NCBI RefSeq assembly: GCF_030010415.1
Contig: NZ_JASCSA010000008.1
DNA: 64,000 nt
Strand: one strand, 5' to 3'
DNA from: Cobetia amphilecti
GTDB lineage: Bacteria; Pseudomonadota; Gammaproteobacteria; Pseudomonadales; Halomonadaceae
Below, piece by piece: positions 1-7,678 of the stretch (positions are counted from its first letter, which is position 1; each line of letters starts with the position of its first letter). The position numbers were made by a program, and so were the translations under genes. The notes below the pieces were generated by a model, which was not told where the DNA came from, did not search any database, and saw only the letters and a program-made list of their open reading frames with translations.

Positions 1-943
1 AGGGAATGTCGCCCAGCAGGCCGAAGCCGATATAGATCGCGACCACCGCGATCGACACCGACGAGAAGAACTCCAGTACCGCTGATGAGAGGAAGGCGAG
101 GCGCAGCGTGCGCAGACTGCGGCGGCGATAATCATCGGCGACCAGCGTGACCTCGCGCGTGGCCTGCTCGCCCAAGCCGAACAGGCGCAGCGTGGTGATC
201 CCGCGTACGCGATCGACGAAGTGGCGCGACAGGCGCGCGACCGCGACGAACTGCTCGCGATTGAGCGACTCGGCCCCCATGCCGACCAGCGCCATGAACA
301 GCGGAATCAGCGGCGCGGTCAGCGCGAGCAGAATCGCCGCCAGCCAGTCCTGACTGACCACGATGGCCAGAATCACCAGCGGGCTGATCAGCACCAGGCG
401 CAGCTGGACGTAGAAACGCGCGAAGTAGCCTTCCAACGCCTCGACCTGCTCGACCCAGCGCTGGGCCACATCGGCGCCATGAAACTGCGCGGCGCGCACC
501 GGGCCTAATGCCTGCAGGTGATCCATTACATCTCGACGCACCCGCTGGCGCAGGCGCTGACTGGCTTTTTGGGCACATAGCTCCTGCGCGGCACTCAGCA
601 AGGCACGCACCGCCAGCAGCGCCACCAGGCCGCCGAACGGCCACCACAGGCGAGCCAACGCCGCGGGCTGTTCGATTACCTGAGTGACCAGCCAGGCCAG
701 CAGTACCAGTTGCGCAACCGTTGCCAGCCCCGCCAATGCGCCGCACAGCGCCGCCATAGCCAACAGGCGACGCTCGCGCGTCGCCTGTTGGCTGAGCCAC
801 TTGCCGGCAGCCTTGCGTCTGGCCTTGTCGCGCTCCTTGCCAGTGACACTGTCGTCGCTGACGCTGGCGCGCGCCGTGTCATTGCCAGCGGCGCTGGTCG
901 GGGCCTCCTGCGCTGCCCCCTGCGTGAGGTCAGTGATAGCCAC
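1..943 (-). CDS. cydD: CydD, ABC exporter subunit for cytochrome bd assembly (partial, N-terminal half)
   Basis: CydDC is an inner-membrane ABC exporter of glutathione/cysteine needed to assemble cytochrome bd. Only the first 314 codons are inside the window; the gene runs off the left edge before the ATPase domain, so no Walker motifs are visible. The frame starts at a GTG (943-941) that overlaps the end of cydB by 14 bases, as expected for translational coupling. After about 45 hydrophilic residues come hydrophobic helices and the ABC-transmembrane segment GLGEQATREV. The cydA-cydB-cydD order supports CydD over an unrelated ABC protein. Identity is inferred from the transmembrane domain and context; CydC would be expected next, outside the window. 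Confidence 0.85.
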   Translation of the reverse strand, partial: MAITDLTQGAAQEAPTSAAGNDTARASVSDDSVTGKERDKARRKAAGKWLSQQATRERRLLAMAALCGALAGLATVAQLVLLAWLVTQVIEQPAALARLWWPFGGLVALLAVRALLSAAQELCAQKASQRLRQRVRRDVMDHLQALGPVRAAQFHGADVAQRWVEQVEALEGYFARFYVQLRLVLISPLVILAIVVSQDWLAAILLALTAPLIPLFMALVGMGAESLNREQFVAVARLSRHFVDRVRGITTLRLFGLGEQATREVTLVADDYRRRSLRTLRLAFLSSAVLEFFSSVSIAVVAIYIGFGLLGDIP

Positions 944-1928
944 CGTCCTGCACCTTGCCGCGGAAGACCCAGTAGCTCCAGGCGGTATAGCCCAGCACGA
1001 TGGGAATCACGAACAATACGCCGATCAGCAGGAACAGCTGCGCGCCCGGGTCTGACGCCGCATCCCAGATGGTGATGTCCGGCGGCACCAGATACGGCCA
1101 CTTGCTGAAGATCAGCCCCAGATAGGTGAACAGGAACAGTCCCAGAGTCGCGACGAACGGCTGGCCCTCCAAACGCTTGCTGACGGCACGCCAGATGAAG
1201 GCCGCACAGCACAGCGCCAGCACCGGGAAGACCCAGAACATGCCGATATGATTGAACCAGCGCTCCCGCACGTATTCATCGACGAACGGCGTGTAGAGGC
1301 TGATGACCCCGAAGCCGACCAGCACGGCAATCAGCAACTTGGGCGTGATGCGATAGGCCCATGCCTGAACCTCGCCTTCACTCTTCAGAATGGTCCAGGT
1401 GGCCCCCAGCAGAGCGTAGCCCGCCACCAGCGCGAGCCCGGTGATCACCGTGAAGGGGGTCAGCCAGTCAAAGGCGCCGCCGACATAGACATGGCCTTCG
1501 GTGGCAAAGCCCTGGATATAGGCCCCGACCACCACGCCCTGACAGAAGGTCGCCACGTAGGAACCGCCACTGAAGGCGACGTTCCACCAATGCCGATTGC
1601 GCGTGGACTTGAAGCGGAATTCAAACGCAATCCCGCGGAAGATCAAGCCGGCCAGCATCAGGAAGACCCCCAGATACAGCGCCGGCAGCAGAATGGAGTA
1701 CACCGCCGGAAACGCCGCCAGCAAGCCGGCCCCGCCCAGCACCAGCCAGGTTTCATTGCCGTCCCAGACCGGCGCGACCGAATTCATCATCACGTCACGG
1801 GCGTGTTCATCCGGGGCGAAGGGATAGAGGATGCCGACCCCGAGATCGAAGCCATCCATCAGGATGTACATCATGATGCCGAAGCCGATGATCAGCGCCC
1901 AGATCATGGTCAGATTGATCAGTTCCAT
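930..1928 (-). CDS. cydB: Cytochrome bd-type quinol oxidase subunit II
   Basis: CydB is the second subunit of the terminal quinol oxidase that reduces oxygen to water at low oxygen tension. The 332-residue protein is almost entirely membrane helices and has the family N-terminus, with MDGFDLGVGIL near residue 24 and WDGNETWLV near residue 56. It starts 4 bases after the cydA stop, with an AAGGAG ribosome site, and its end overlaps cydD. The length is short compared with E. coli CydB (about 379 residues) and closer to the cyanide-insensitive CioB group, which fits the short CydA partner. Confidence 0.95.
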   Translation of the reverse strand: MELINLTMIWALIIGFGIMMYILMDGFDLGVGILYPFAPDEHARDVMMNSVAPVWDGNETWLVLGGAGLLAAFPAVYSILLPALYLGVFLMLAGLIFRGIAFEFRFKSTRNRHWWNVAFSGGSYVATFCQGVVVGAYIQGFATEGHVYVGGAFDWLTPFTVITGLALVAGYALLGATWTILKSEGEVQAWAYRITPKLLIAVLVGFGVISLYTPFVDEYVRERWFNHIGMFWVFPVLALCCAAFIWRAVSKRLEGQPFVATLGLFLFTYLGLIFSKWPYLVPPDITIWDAASDPGAQLFLLIGVLFVIPIVLGYTAWSYWVFRGKVQDGGYH

Positions 1929-1932
1929 GTGC

Positions 1933-3339
1933 TCAACTCCTTACCGTACGGCTGGCATCATCATCGAGACTCTCGTGCGCGGCGGACAGCGGGCGCATCG
2001 CGGTTTCGACATCGTCATGCGGCAGCTCGGGCTGCATGCCGCCACGGATGACGCGCGTCAGGTAGTAGCTACCGGTCACGAAGACCACCAGATAGACCAG
2101 GAAGTAGCCGATCAGCGTGGCAAGCACCATCCAGCCGGTCAGTGACGGCGTGACGGCCTCCTGCTGGGTCATCATCTCGTAGACCAGCCACGGAGAGCGT
2201 CCGGCCTCGGTGACGAACCACCCGGCCAGCACGGCGAAGAATGGCGCGATCGACATCAGACGCAGCGTCTGCAGGAAGGGGCGCGAGCGGTAGAGCTTGC
2301 CATCGCGACGCAGGAACAGGCCGATGAACGCCACCGCGATCATCACCAGCCCCACCGCCACCATCACGCGGAACGACCAGAACACGAACCACACCGGCGG
2401 CTGCATGTCGGGCTCGACCTCCTTGAGGCCCGGCACCACGCCATCGGGGTCATGGGTCAGGATCAGGCTGGCCAGCTTCGGGATCGCGATCTCGAAGTGG
2501 TTCATCTGGGCCTCCTTGTCCGGCCAGGCGAACAGCAGCAAGGGCGCGCCCGACTGGGTTTCCCAGTTGCCTTCCATCGCCGCGACCTTGGTCGGCTGAT
2601 GCTCCAGCGTGTTGATGCCGTGCATGTCACCCACCACCGCCTGCGCCGGCGCCAGCACCAGCAGTAGCCACATGCACATGGACAGCGCGCGCTTGTTGGC
2701 CTCGACATCACGTCCGATCAGCAGATACCAGGCGCTCACCCCGGCCACCACGAAGCCGCCGGTCAAGAACGAGGCGATCGCCATATGCGTGAAGCGATAC
2801 GGGAAGGAGGCATTGAAGATGGCCGCACTCCAGTCATTCACGAAGAAGTGGCCATCAATGAAGTCGACGCCCGCCGGTGTCTGCATCCAGCTGTTGGAGG
2901 ACAGAATCCAGAAGGAGGAGATGAAGGTGCCCAATGACACCATCAGTGCCGCGAACAGGTGGACGCCTTCCGGCACCTTGCCACGCCCGAACAGCAGTAC
3001 GCCGAGGAAGCCGGCTTCGAGGAAGAAGGCAGTCACCACCTCATAGCTGAGCATCGGGCCGATGAAGTTGGAGGTGGCATAACTGAAGTTGCTCCAGTTG
3101 GTGCCGAACTGGAAGGCCATCACGATGCCGGAGACCACGCCCATCGCGAAGACCACGGCGAATACCTTCACCCAGAACGCTGCAAGGCGCTCCCAGGCGG
3201 CATTGCCTGTCTTGTAGAAAAGGCCATGCAACAAGGCCACATAGGATGCCAGGCCGATGGTAAACACCGGAAAGACGGCATGAAATGACACGACAAATCC
3301 GAACTGTATGCGTGACAGGATCACGGGATCCAGTTCCAT
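1933..3339 (-). CDS. cydA: Cytochrome bd-type quinol oxidase subunit I (short Q-loop, CioA-like)
   Basis: CydA carries the quinol site and hemes b558, b595 and d. The N-terminal motif SRIQFGFVVSFHAVF places the heme-ligand histidine at residue 20. The region around FWSFRVMV carries the methionine that corresponds to the b558 ligand, and GWFVTEAGRSPW is the conserved C-terminal block. At 468 residues it is shorter than E. coli CydA (522), which is typical of the short Q-loop CioA-type oxidases that tolerate cyanide; that subtype is an inference from length. The ATG at 3339 is preceded by GAGGAG at good spacing. It heads the cydABD operon, and a probable Fnr/Anr-dependent promoter lies 300 bases upstream. 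Confidence 0.95.
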   Translation of the reverse strand: MELDPVILSRIQFGFVVSFHAVFPVFTIGLASYVALLHGLFYKTGNAAWERLAAFWVKVFAVVFAMGVVSGIVMAFQFGTNWSNFSYATSNFIGPMLSYEVVTAFFLEAGFLGVLLFGRGKVPEGVHLFAALMVSLGTFISSFWILSSNSWMQTPAGVDFIDGHFFVNDWSAAIFNASFPYRFTHMAIASFLTGGFVVAGVSAWYLLIGRDVEANKRALSMCMWLLLVLAPAQAVVGDMHGINTLEHQPTKVAAMEGNWETQSGAPLLLFAWPDKEAQMNHFEIAIPKLASLILTHDPDGVVPGLKEVEPDMQPPVWFVFWSFRVMVAVGLVMIAVAFIGLFLRRDGKLYRSRPFLQTLRLMSIAPFFAVLAGWFVTEAGRSPWLVYEMMTQQEAVTPSLTGWMVLATLIGYFLVYLVVFVTGSYYLTRVIRGGMQPELPHDDVETAMRPLSAAHESLDDDASRTVRS

Positions 3340-3639
3340 GGGCGACTCCTCAGGACTCCAGGGGTTGTACTCTGTTCATCCCGTTGTGGGACGCACAGTC
3401 GCAGCGATATCACGGTCAGGCCCGTGACGACAAGGCATACCACCAAACTCCATCGATCATGGCAGTCATCTTTCTACCAGCTGACCCAAAGAGCATAGAA
3501 AACACCAGGCTATCGTGCACGATGACGCTTTGCCGCAGGCCCAGCCAACCGATCAATCGCCATGGTGGTGATCGATCAGGCCCGCCATATTGCGTGACAG
3601 CATCCACGTATTTTCCACTCGGCATGCTCAGGCTTGCCA

Positions 3640-3645
3640 TCTATA
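3640..3645 (-). promoter_or_regulatory. Candidate -10 element for cydABD
   Basis: Read on the minus strand this is TATAGA, within AAATATAGAT, matching TATAAT at four of six positions. There is no good -35 hexamer, as is common for Fnr-activated promoters. It places the start of transcription near 3633. Confidence 0.45.
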
Positions 3646-3667
3646 TTTCGCCGCACATCCGCCTTTA

Positions 3668-3681
3668 TTGACGTACATCAA
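3668..3681. promoter_or_regulatory. Fnr/Anr-like binding site
   Basis: The sequence TTGACGTACATCAA matches the Fnr/Anr consensus TTGAT-N4-ATCAA at 9 of 10 conserved positions. Its centre (3674.5) lies 41.5 bases from a transcription start at about 3633 on the minus strand, implied by the -10 element at 3640-3645. That is the usual class II activation geometry toward cydABD. In the plus direction the corresponding -10 position (3704-3709, GATTCG) is poor, so control of the ATPase operon is less likely but not excluded. Confidence 0.65.
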
Positions 3682-3794
3682 GAGAAACACAAGACGAGCA
3701 TCGGATTCGACCAATGAAGCTGATCGTGCCCGAATTAGGTGATAGAACAGAAAGTATCAAGTAGCGCAGCCGTGACAAGGGAGGCCAGGTCGAC

Positions 3795-5438
3795 ATGAAC
3801 GTCTATTCCTCCAATATTGCGGTCGACTCTGCCACGACCTCCTCTTCGTCCAACGTCTTTCCTGCCTCTATCTTTTCATCTTCATCAGTCTCCCCAGCGA
3901 CTTCTACGCCATCGGCTTCTGTCGCCTCGACCTCTGAAGCCTCGATCTCTGCAGCTCCGACGCCTGACTCAGCTCCTTCGTCGGCGCATGATAAAGATCT
4001 GCATACACTCGCTGAGGCAGGCTCAGGCTCCGTTGCCATGGGCAAGGTCATTGCCGTACGCGGGGCTGTGGTGGATGTCACCTTCCTCACATCTGAACTA
4101 CCGGCGCTCAAGACGGCGTTGTTCATCGAGCGTGCGGACCGGCCCACTCTGATACTTGAAATACACAGTCATCTAAGTGTCGACACGCTGCGTGCGGTGG
4201 CCTTTGACTCCACCGCCGGGCTGGCACGCGGTCAAGCCGTCCACGCCACCGGCAGTCCGGTCAGTGTCCCCGTGGGAGACGCCGTGCTCGGTCGGTTGCT
4301 CAATGTCGTGGGTGACACGCGTGACAATGGCCCAGTCCTGCCTGCTGACACCCCACGACGCCCCATCCATGCCCTGGCCCCTGCCCTTGATTCACAGATA
4401 GGGGCCAGCGAGATGTTCGAGACCGGCATCAAGATCATCGACCTGCTGACGCCGATGGCCCAGGGTGGCAAGGCTGCGATGTTCGGCGGTGCCGGTGTTG
4501 GCAAGACGGTGCTGGTGATGGAGCTGATCCGTGCCATGGTCGAGAAATACCAGGGTATTTCGGTTTTCGCCGGTATCGGCGAGCGCTCCCGCGAGGGCCA
4601 TGAGTTGCTCACCGAAATGAAGAGCTCCGGCGTTCTCGAACGCAGCGTGCTGGTCTATGGCCAGATGAACGAGCCGCCCGGCGCCCGCTGGCGTGCACCA
4701 TTGACGGCCTTGACCATGGCGGAATACTTCCGCGACCAGCAACACCGCAACGTGCTACTGCTGATGGATAACGTCTTTCGCTTCGTGCAAGCCGGTGCGG
4801 AAGTTTCCAGTCTGCTGGGGCGACTGCCTTCACGCGTCGGCTATCAACCGACGCTGGCCAGTGAAGTCGCAAGTCTGCAGGAGCGTATCGCATCGGTCGC
4901 AGGCTCGGCCGTGACGGCAATCCAGGCCGTCTACGTACCCGCGGATGACTTCACCGACCCGGCAGTGACGACGATTTCCAGTCATATGGACTGCGTCATC
5001 ATGCTGTCGCGCAACATGGCGGCGGAAGGCTTCTACCCCGCGATTGACCCGCTGGAATCCTCTTCGATGTTGCTGGACCCGCTGGTGGTAGGTGAAACGC
5101 ATTACCAGGTCGCCGATGAGGTTCGCCGCACGCTGGCGCGCTTTCGCGAGCTGGCCGACATCATCTCGTTGTTGGGCGTCGAGGAGTTGGGGGCTGCAGA
5201 TCGCCTGGTAGTGGTCCGTGCGCGTCGTCTGCAGCGCTTCTTGACCCAGCCATTCATGGTCACCGAAGCCTTCACCGGCTCTCCCGGCGCCAGCGTGCCC
5301 CTGGCTGACACCTTGGCCGGCTGCCGCGCCATCCTGGCAGGTGAGACCGATGACTGGGCCGAGAGCTCTCTGTACATGGTCGGCAGCCTTGACGCCGCGC
5401 AGTGCAAGGAAGCCTCGAGCTCAAGGGGTGGCGCATGA
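3795..5438 (+). CDS. atpD: N-ATPase beta subunit with an extra Ser/Thr-rich N-terminal extension
   Basis: This is the catalytic subunit of the second, N-type F1Fo ATPase. The beta core begins at about residue 82 (MGKVIAVRGAVVDV). The Walker A motif GGAGVGKT is at residues 231-238, followed by GERSREGHEL and the Walker B region LLLMDNVFRF. The start at 3795 is supported by GGGAGG ten bases upstream, while the internal ATG at 4038 has no good ribosome site. The chosen start gives 547 residues, about 80 more than a normal beta subunit; the added segment is low-complexity Ser, Thr, Ala and Pro. It is the first gene of atpDCQRBEFAG, the order described for N-ATPases (Dibrova and co-workers). Confidence 0.93.
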   Translation: MNVYSSNIAVDSATTSSSSNVFPASIFSSSSVSPATSTPSASVASTSEASISAAPTPDSAPSSAHDKDLHTLAEAGSGSVAMGKVIAVRGAVVDVTFLTSELPALKTALFIERADRPTLILEIHSHLSVDTLRAVAFDSTAGLARGQAVHATGSPVSVPVGDAVLGRLLNVVGDTRDNGPVLPADTPRRPIHALAPALDSQIGASEMFETGIKIIDLLTPMAQGGKAAMFGGAGVGKTVLVMELIRAMVEKYQGISVFAGIGERSREGHELLTEMKSSGVLERSVLVYGQMNEPPGARWRAPLTALTMAEYFRDQQHRNVLLLMDNVFRFVQAGAEVSSLLGRLPSRVGYQPTLASEVASLQERIASVAGSAVTAIQAVYVPADDFTDPAVTTISSHMDCVIMLSRNMAAEGFYPAIDPLESSSMLLDPLVVGETHYQVADEVRRTLARFRELADIISLLGVEELGAADRLVVVRARRLQRFLTQPFMVTEAFTGSPGASVPLADTLAGCRAILAGETDDWAESSLYMVGSLDAAQCKEASSSRGGA

Positions 5439-5836
5439 AGCTCTCCATCGTCACACCGCTGAGCATCATCGTCGAACAAGACATCGACAGTCTGCGCGCC
5501 GAGGATCCCAGCGGCAGCTTCGGCATCCTCAAGGGCCACTGCGACTTCATGACGGCACTCAGCATCTCGGCCATCAGCTGGCGACTGGGAGCTGAGCAAC
5601 ACTTCTGTGCGCTACGTGGCGGCGTGCTCACCCTCCGCCAAGGTGACATCACGATCGCAACCCGCGAAGCCGTGACTGGCGATGACCTGGAGACATTGGA
5701 TCGCCAGGTACTGACACGCTTTCGTGAAGACCGGGAGCATGAGCGGCACGAGCATGTCGAGGGCCTTCGGCTCCAGCTCAATGCCCTGCGCCAGATGGTG
5801 GCGCGACGTGGCAAAGCCAAGAGAGAGTGGCGATGA
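5435..5836 (+). CDS. atpC: N-ATPase epsilon subunit
   Basis: Epsilon is the small central-stalk subunit that binds gamma and regulates ATP hydrolysis. The 133-residue protein starts MKLSIVTPLSIIVEQDID and has the beta-sandwich signature GSFGILKGHCDFMTAL, followed by a helical C-terminus rich in Arg and Glu. The ATG at 5435 overlaps the atpD stop (ATGA) and follows AAGGGG. A longer reading from 5402 would lie inside atpD and is not preferred. Its position directly after the beta gene is diagnostic of the N-ATPase operon, where the usual atpD-atpC pair moves to the front. Confidence 0.92.
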   Translation: MKLSIVTPLSIIVEQDIDSLRAEDPSGSFGILKGHCDFMTALSISAISWRLGAEQHFCALRGGVLTLRQGDITIATREAVTGDDLETLDRQVLTRFREDREHERHEHVEGLRLQLNALRQMVARRGKAKREWR

Positions 5837-6162
5837 AAGTGCCACACAAACCTGCACCGAGTGCACGGGCAACAAGAGACGCCACGCCCCACGGTGACAA
5901 TGATCCTCTGCTAAATGCCGTTCGCCGCAAGCGAGAACGCCACTCACGCTGGCTACGCGAGGGAGATCTTTCCGTCGGCCGCCGTCTGGCGCAGATCGGC
6001 GTGCTGGGCTGGATCATCATCACGCCTACGCTGGCTGGTCTTTATCTTGGTCGCTGGCTCGATGGCCGACTGGCAACTGACATCTTCTGGAGTGCTCCCC
6101 TGATGATGGCCGGGGTGGCGATCGGCGGCTGGTCCGCCTGGAAATGGATGAACGCACGATGA
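5833..6162 (+). CDS. atpQ: N-ATPase accessory membrane protein AtpQ (AtpI/AtpZ-like)
   Basis: This 109-residue protein has a basic N-terminal half and two membrane helices, about residues 55-75 and 83-103, joined by GRWLDGRL. The pattern matches the small AtpI/AtpZ-type proteins encoded in ATPase operons and thought to help assemble the c-ring or carry divalent cations; in N-ATPase operons this position is called AtpQ. The ATG at 5833 overlaps the atpC stop (ATGA); a GTG two codons earlier is also possible. The name rests mainly on gene order and topology. Confidence 0.82.
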   Translation: MKVPHKPAPSARATRDATPHGDNDPLLNAVRRKRERHSRWLREGDLSVGRRLAQIGVLGWIIITPTLAGLYLGRWLDGRLATDIFWSAPLMMAGVAIGGWSAWKWMNAR

Positions 6163-6605
6163 TCGACATGACGGACATGCCCCAGGTGCTGGTGCTGCGA
6201 GAACTGCTGGCGCACTGGCTGAGTGAGATACCCGCCAGCGTGCTGTATCCGGCATGTCTGATCGGTGGCCTGTTGCTGGGACATGGCTATTTTCATGCGC
6301 TGAAACGGACGGCAGAGCTGATCGTCCGCCAGACAAACCCGATGCTCGGCGTGCTGCTGACCCTGGGACGACTGACCTTGATGACACTGGGTCTGCTGCT
6401 GGCCGTGCAGGCGGGAGCTACCGCCTTGCTGGTCACTCTGATCGGCATCCTCATCGCCAAGGCAGGGCACATGCGCAAGCCACCGCCTGTCAGTTTGCGG
6501 CCAGACAGCTTACGACAAGGCAGCTTGAGGCCAGACAAGCTCCGATCTGACGAGCTCAAATCAGGCACGCTCCCACCAGGAAAGCCACGGGAGACTCAGT
6601 CATGA
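6159..6605 (+). CDS. atpR: N-ATPase accessory membrane protein AtpR, with a repeat tail
   Basis: AtpR is a small N-ATPase-specific membrane protein of uncertain role, proposed to interact with the c-ring. Three hydrophobic segments are visible, near residues 25-45 (with GGLLLGHGYFHALKRTAELI), 60-75 and 80-100, with conserved-looking arginines in the loops. The cytoplasmic tail after residue 111 is hydrophilic and built from six five-residue repeats, not something I know from other AtpR proteins. The ATG at 6159 overlaps the atpQ stop (ATGA); an in-frame ATG at 6144 would add five residues. Confidence 0.82.
   Translation: MIDMTDMPQVLVLRELLAHWLSEIPASVLYPACLIGGLLLGHGYFHALKRTAELIVRQTNPMLGVLLTLGRLTLMTLGLLLAVQAGATALLVTLIGILIAKAGHMRKPPPVSLRPDSLRQGSLRPDKLRSDELKSGTLPPGKPRETQS
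6492..6581 (+). repeat. Six tandem 15-bp repeats inside atpR
   Basis: Six in-frame 15-base units start at 6492, 6507, 6522, 6537, 6552 and 6567. They encode SLRPD, SLRQG, SLRPD, KLRSD, ELKSG and TLPPG. Leucine at the second position is fixed in all six, and Asp or Gly ends each unit. Copy-number change by slippage would keep the frame. Confidence 0.8.
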
Positions 6606-7276
6606 ACTCTCCTCTGGAATCACAGCCCCTGTTTTACCTCGGCCCCCTGCCGATCACCCAGGCCATCGTGACCAGCTGGGCCATCATGGCCATTCTGGTG
6701 ATCGGAAGCTATCTGCTGACGCGCCATCTGACGCGATTGCCCGACAAACGCCAGGCAGCGCTTGAGCTGATGGTCTCGGTGCTCGACCTCCAGATTCGTG
6801 AGACTAGCGGTGCGTCACCGGCCCCCTACCGCAGCTTCATCGGCAGCCTGTTCCTGTTCATTCTCGTCGCCAACGGATCTTCGCTGCTGCCAGGGGTCGA
6901 GCCCCCTACTGCCCAGATGGAGACCGATGTGGCGCTGGCACTACTGGTCTTCGTGTCAGTGGTCTGGTTCGGGATACGCAGCAATGGTGTGCGTGGCTAC
7001 CTGCGCTCGTTTGCGGCACCCAATGCCGTGATGATTCCACTAAACATGATGGAGAGTGTGACCCGCACCTTCTCGATGTTCGTGCGCCTGTTCGGCAACG
7101 TGATGAGTGGCGTGTTCATCATCGGCATCGTCGCTTCACTGGCGGGGCTGCTGGTACCTATCCCCTTGATGGCGCTGGACTTGCTCACCGGTCTGGTACA
7201 GGCCTATATCTTCGCGATTCTGGCGCTGGTGTTCATCACCTCGACCATCGAGGAAGGACAGGCAAGGAATCATTGA
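6602..7276 (+). CDS. atpB: N-ATPase subunit a
   Basis: Subunit a forms the two ion half-channels beside the c-ring. The 224-residue protein has at least five membrane helices. The essential stator arginine is R162 in FVRLFGNVMSG, and the C-terminal helix pair carries GLVQAYIFAILALVF. The start overlaps the atpR stop (ATGA at 6602). Unlike the other junctions upstream, it is followed by a 152-base gap before atpE. Confidence 0.93.
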   Translation: MNSPLESQPLFYLGPLPITQAIVTSWAIMAILVIGSYLLTRHLTRLPDKRQAALELMVSVLDLQIRETSGASPAPYRSFIGSLFLFILVANGSSLLPGVEPPTAQMETDVALALLVFVSVVWFGIRSNGVRGYLRSFAAPNAVMIPLNMMESVTRTFSMFVRLFGNVMSGVFIIGIVASLAGLLVPIPLMALDLLTGLVQAYIFAILALVFITSTIEEGQARNH

Positions 7277-7428
7277 CACTCGTGGCAGGGAATCGTGTTG
7301 GGGGGCTTCTCCAAGACCTGTCTCAAGTGATGGCGGGAAGGCCTGTCAGAACAATCCCCGTACGATCCGCCACACCGCTGTTGACCAGTACATATATTGA
7401 CCACTGCTTAAAGAGACAAGGAGTCGAA
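7277..7428 (+). promoter_or_regulatory. Untranslated spacer before the c-subunit gene with TTGACCA repeats
   Basis: This is the longest gap in an operon whose genes otherwise abut or overlap. It contains the heptamer TTGACCA twice, at 7381-7387 and 7397-7403, and ends in AAGGAG (7418-7423) at ideal spacing from atpE. The frame is open back to 7273, but the strong ribosome site and the protein family point to a start at 7429. It may be a translation enhancer or an internal promoter that raises c-subunit output. Confidence 0.4.
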
Positions 7429-7674
7429 ATGGACCTGATAGCTTTCGCCAGCATCATCGGGGCAGCGTTTGCCGTGGCCTTCGGTGCCATTGGCCCTGCC
7501 CTCGCCGAGGGACGCGCCGTCGCCGCGGCAATGGATGCCATCGCTCGCCAGCCCGAGGCTGCCAACACCATCTCGCGCACGTTGTTCGTCGGTCTGGCCA
7601 TGATCGAGACGACCGCCATCTACTGTCTGGTCATCTCGTTGCTGCTGCTGTTCGCCAACCCCTTGCTGGGATGA
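7429..7674 (+). CDS. atpE: N-ATPase subunit c
   Basis: This 81-residue two-helix proteolipid forms the rotor ring. Helix 1 carries GAIGPALAEGRAV with a glutamate at residue 27; the loop has ARQPEAANT; helix 2 has the ion-binding glutamate E60 followed by T61, T62 and Y65. This ETTxxY pattern resembles the ligand set of sodium-binding c subunits, and the second carboxylate in helix 1 is a feature of N-ATPase c subunits. Whether the ring moves sodium or protons cannot be decided from sequence alone. The AAGGAG ribosome site fixes the start. Confidence 0.93.
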   Translation: MDLIAFASIIGAAFAVAFGAIGPALAEGRAVAAAMDAIARQPEAANTISRTLFVGLAMIETTAIYCLVISLLLLFANPLLG

Positions 7675-7678
7675 CGCC

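Larger units (their letters stand above)
3340..3794. other. Divergent intergenic region between cydA and the N-ATPase operon
   Basis: These 455 bases contain no convincing gene. They hold an Fnr/Anr-like palindrome (3668-3681) and a matching -10 element on the minus strand (3640-3645). If that promoter is used, cydA has a leader of about 290 bases. On the plus side the ribosome site GGGAGG at 3779-3784 serves atpD. I could not identify a convincing -10/-35 pair for the ATPase operon. Confidence 0.6.

Noticed and set aside
1248..2051. Long plus-strand open frame opposite cydB and the end of cydA
   Set aside because: It is a mirror of real membrane-protein genes in high-GC DNA; its product is His/Asp/Gln-rich with no family features.
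3416..3640. 74-codon minus-strand frame between cydA and atpD
   Set aside because: No ribosome site, its start lies upstream of the predicted transcription start, and the product is not recognisable.
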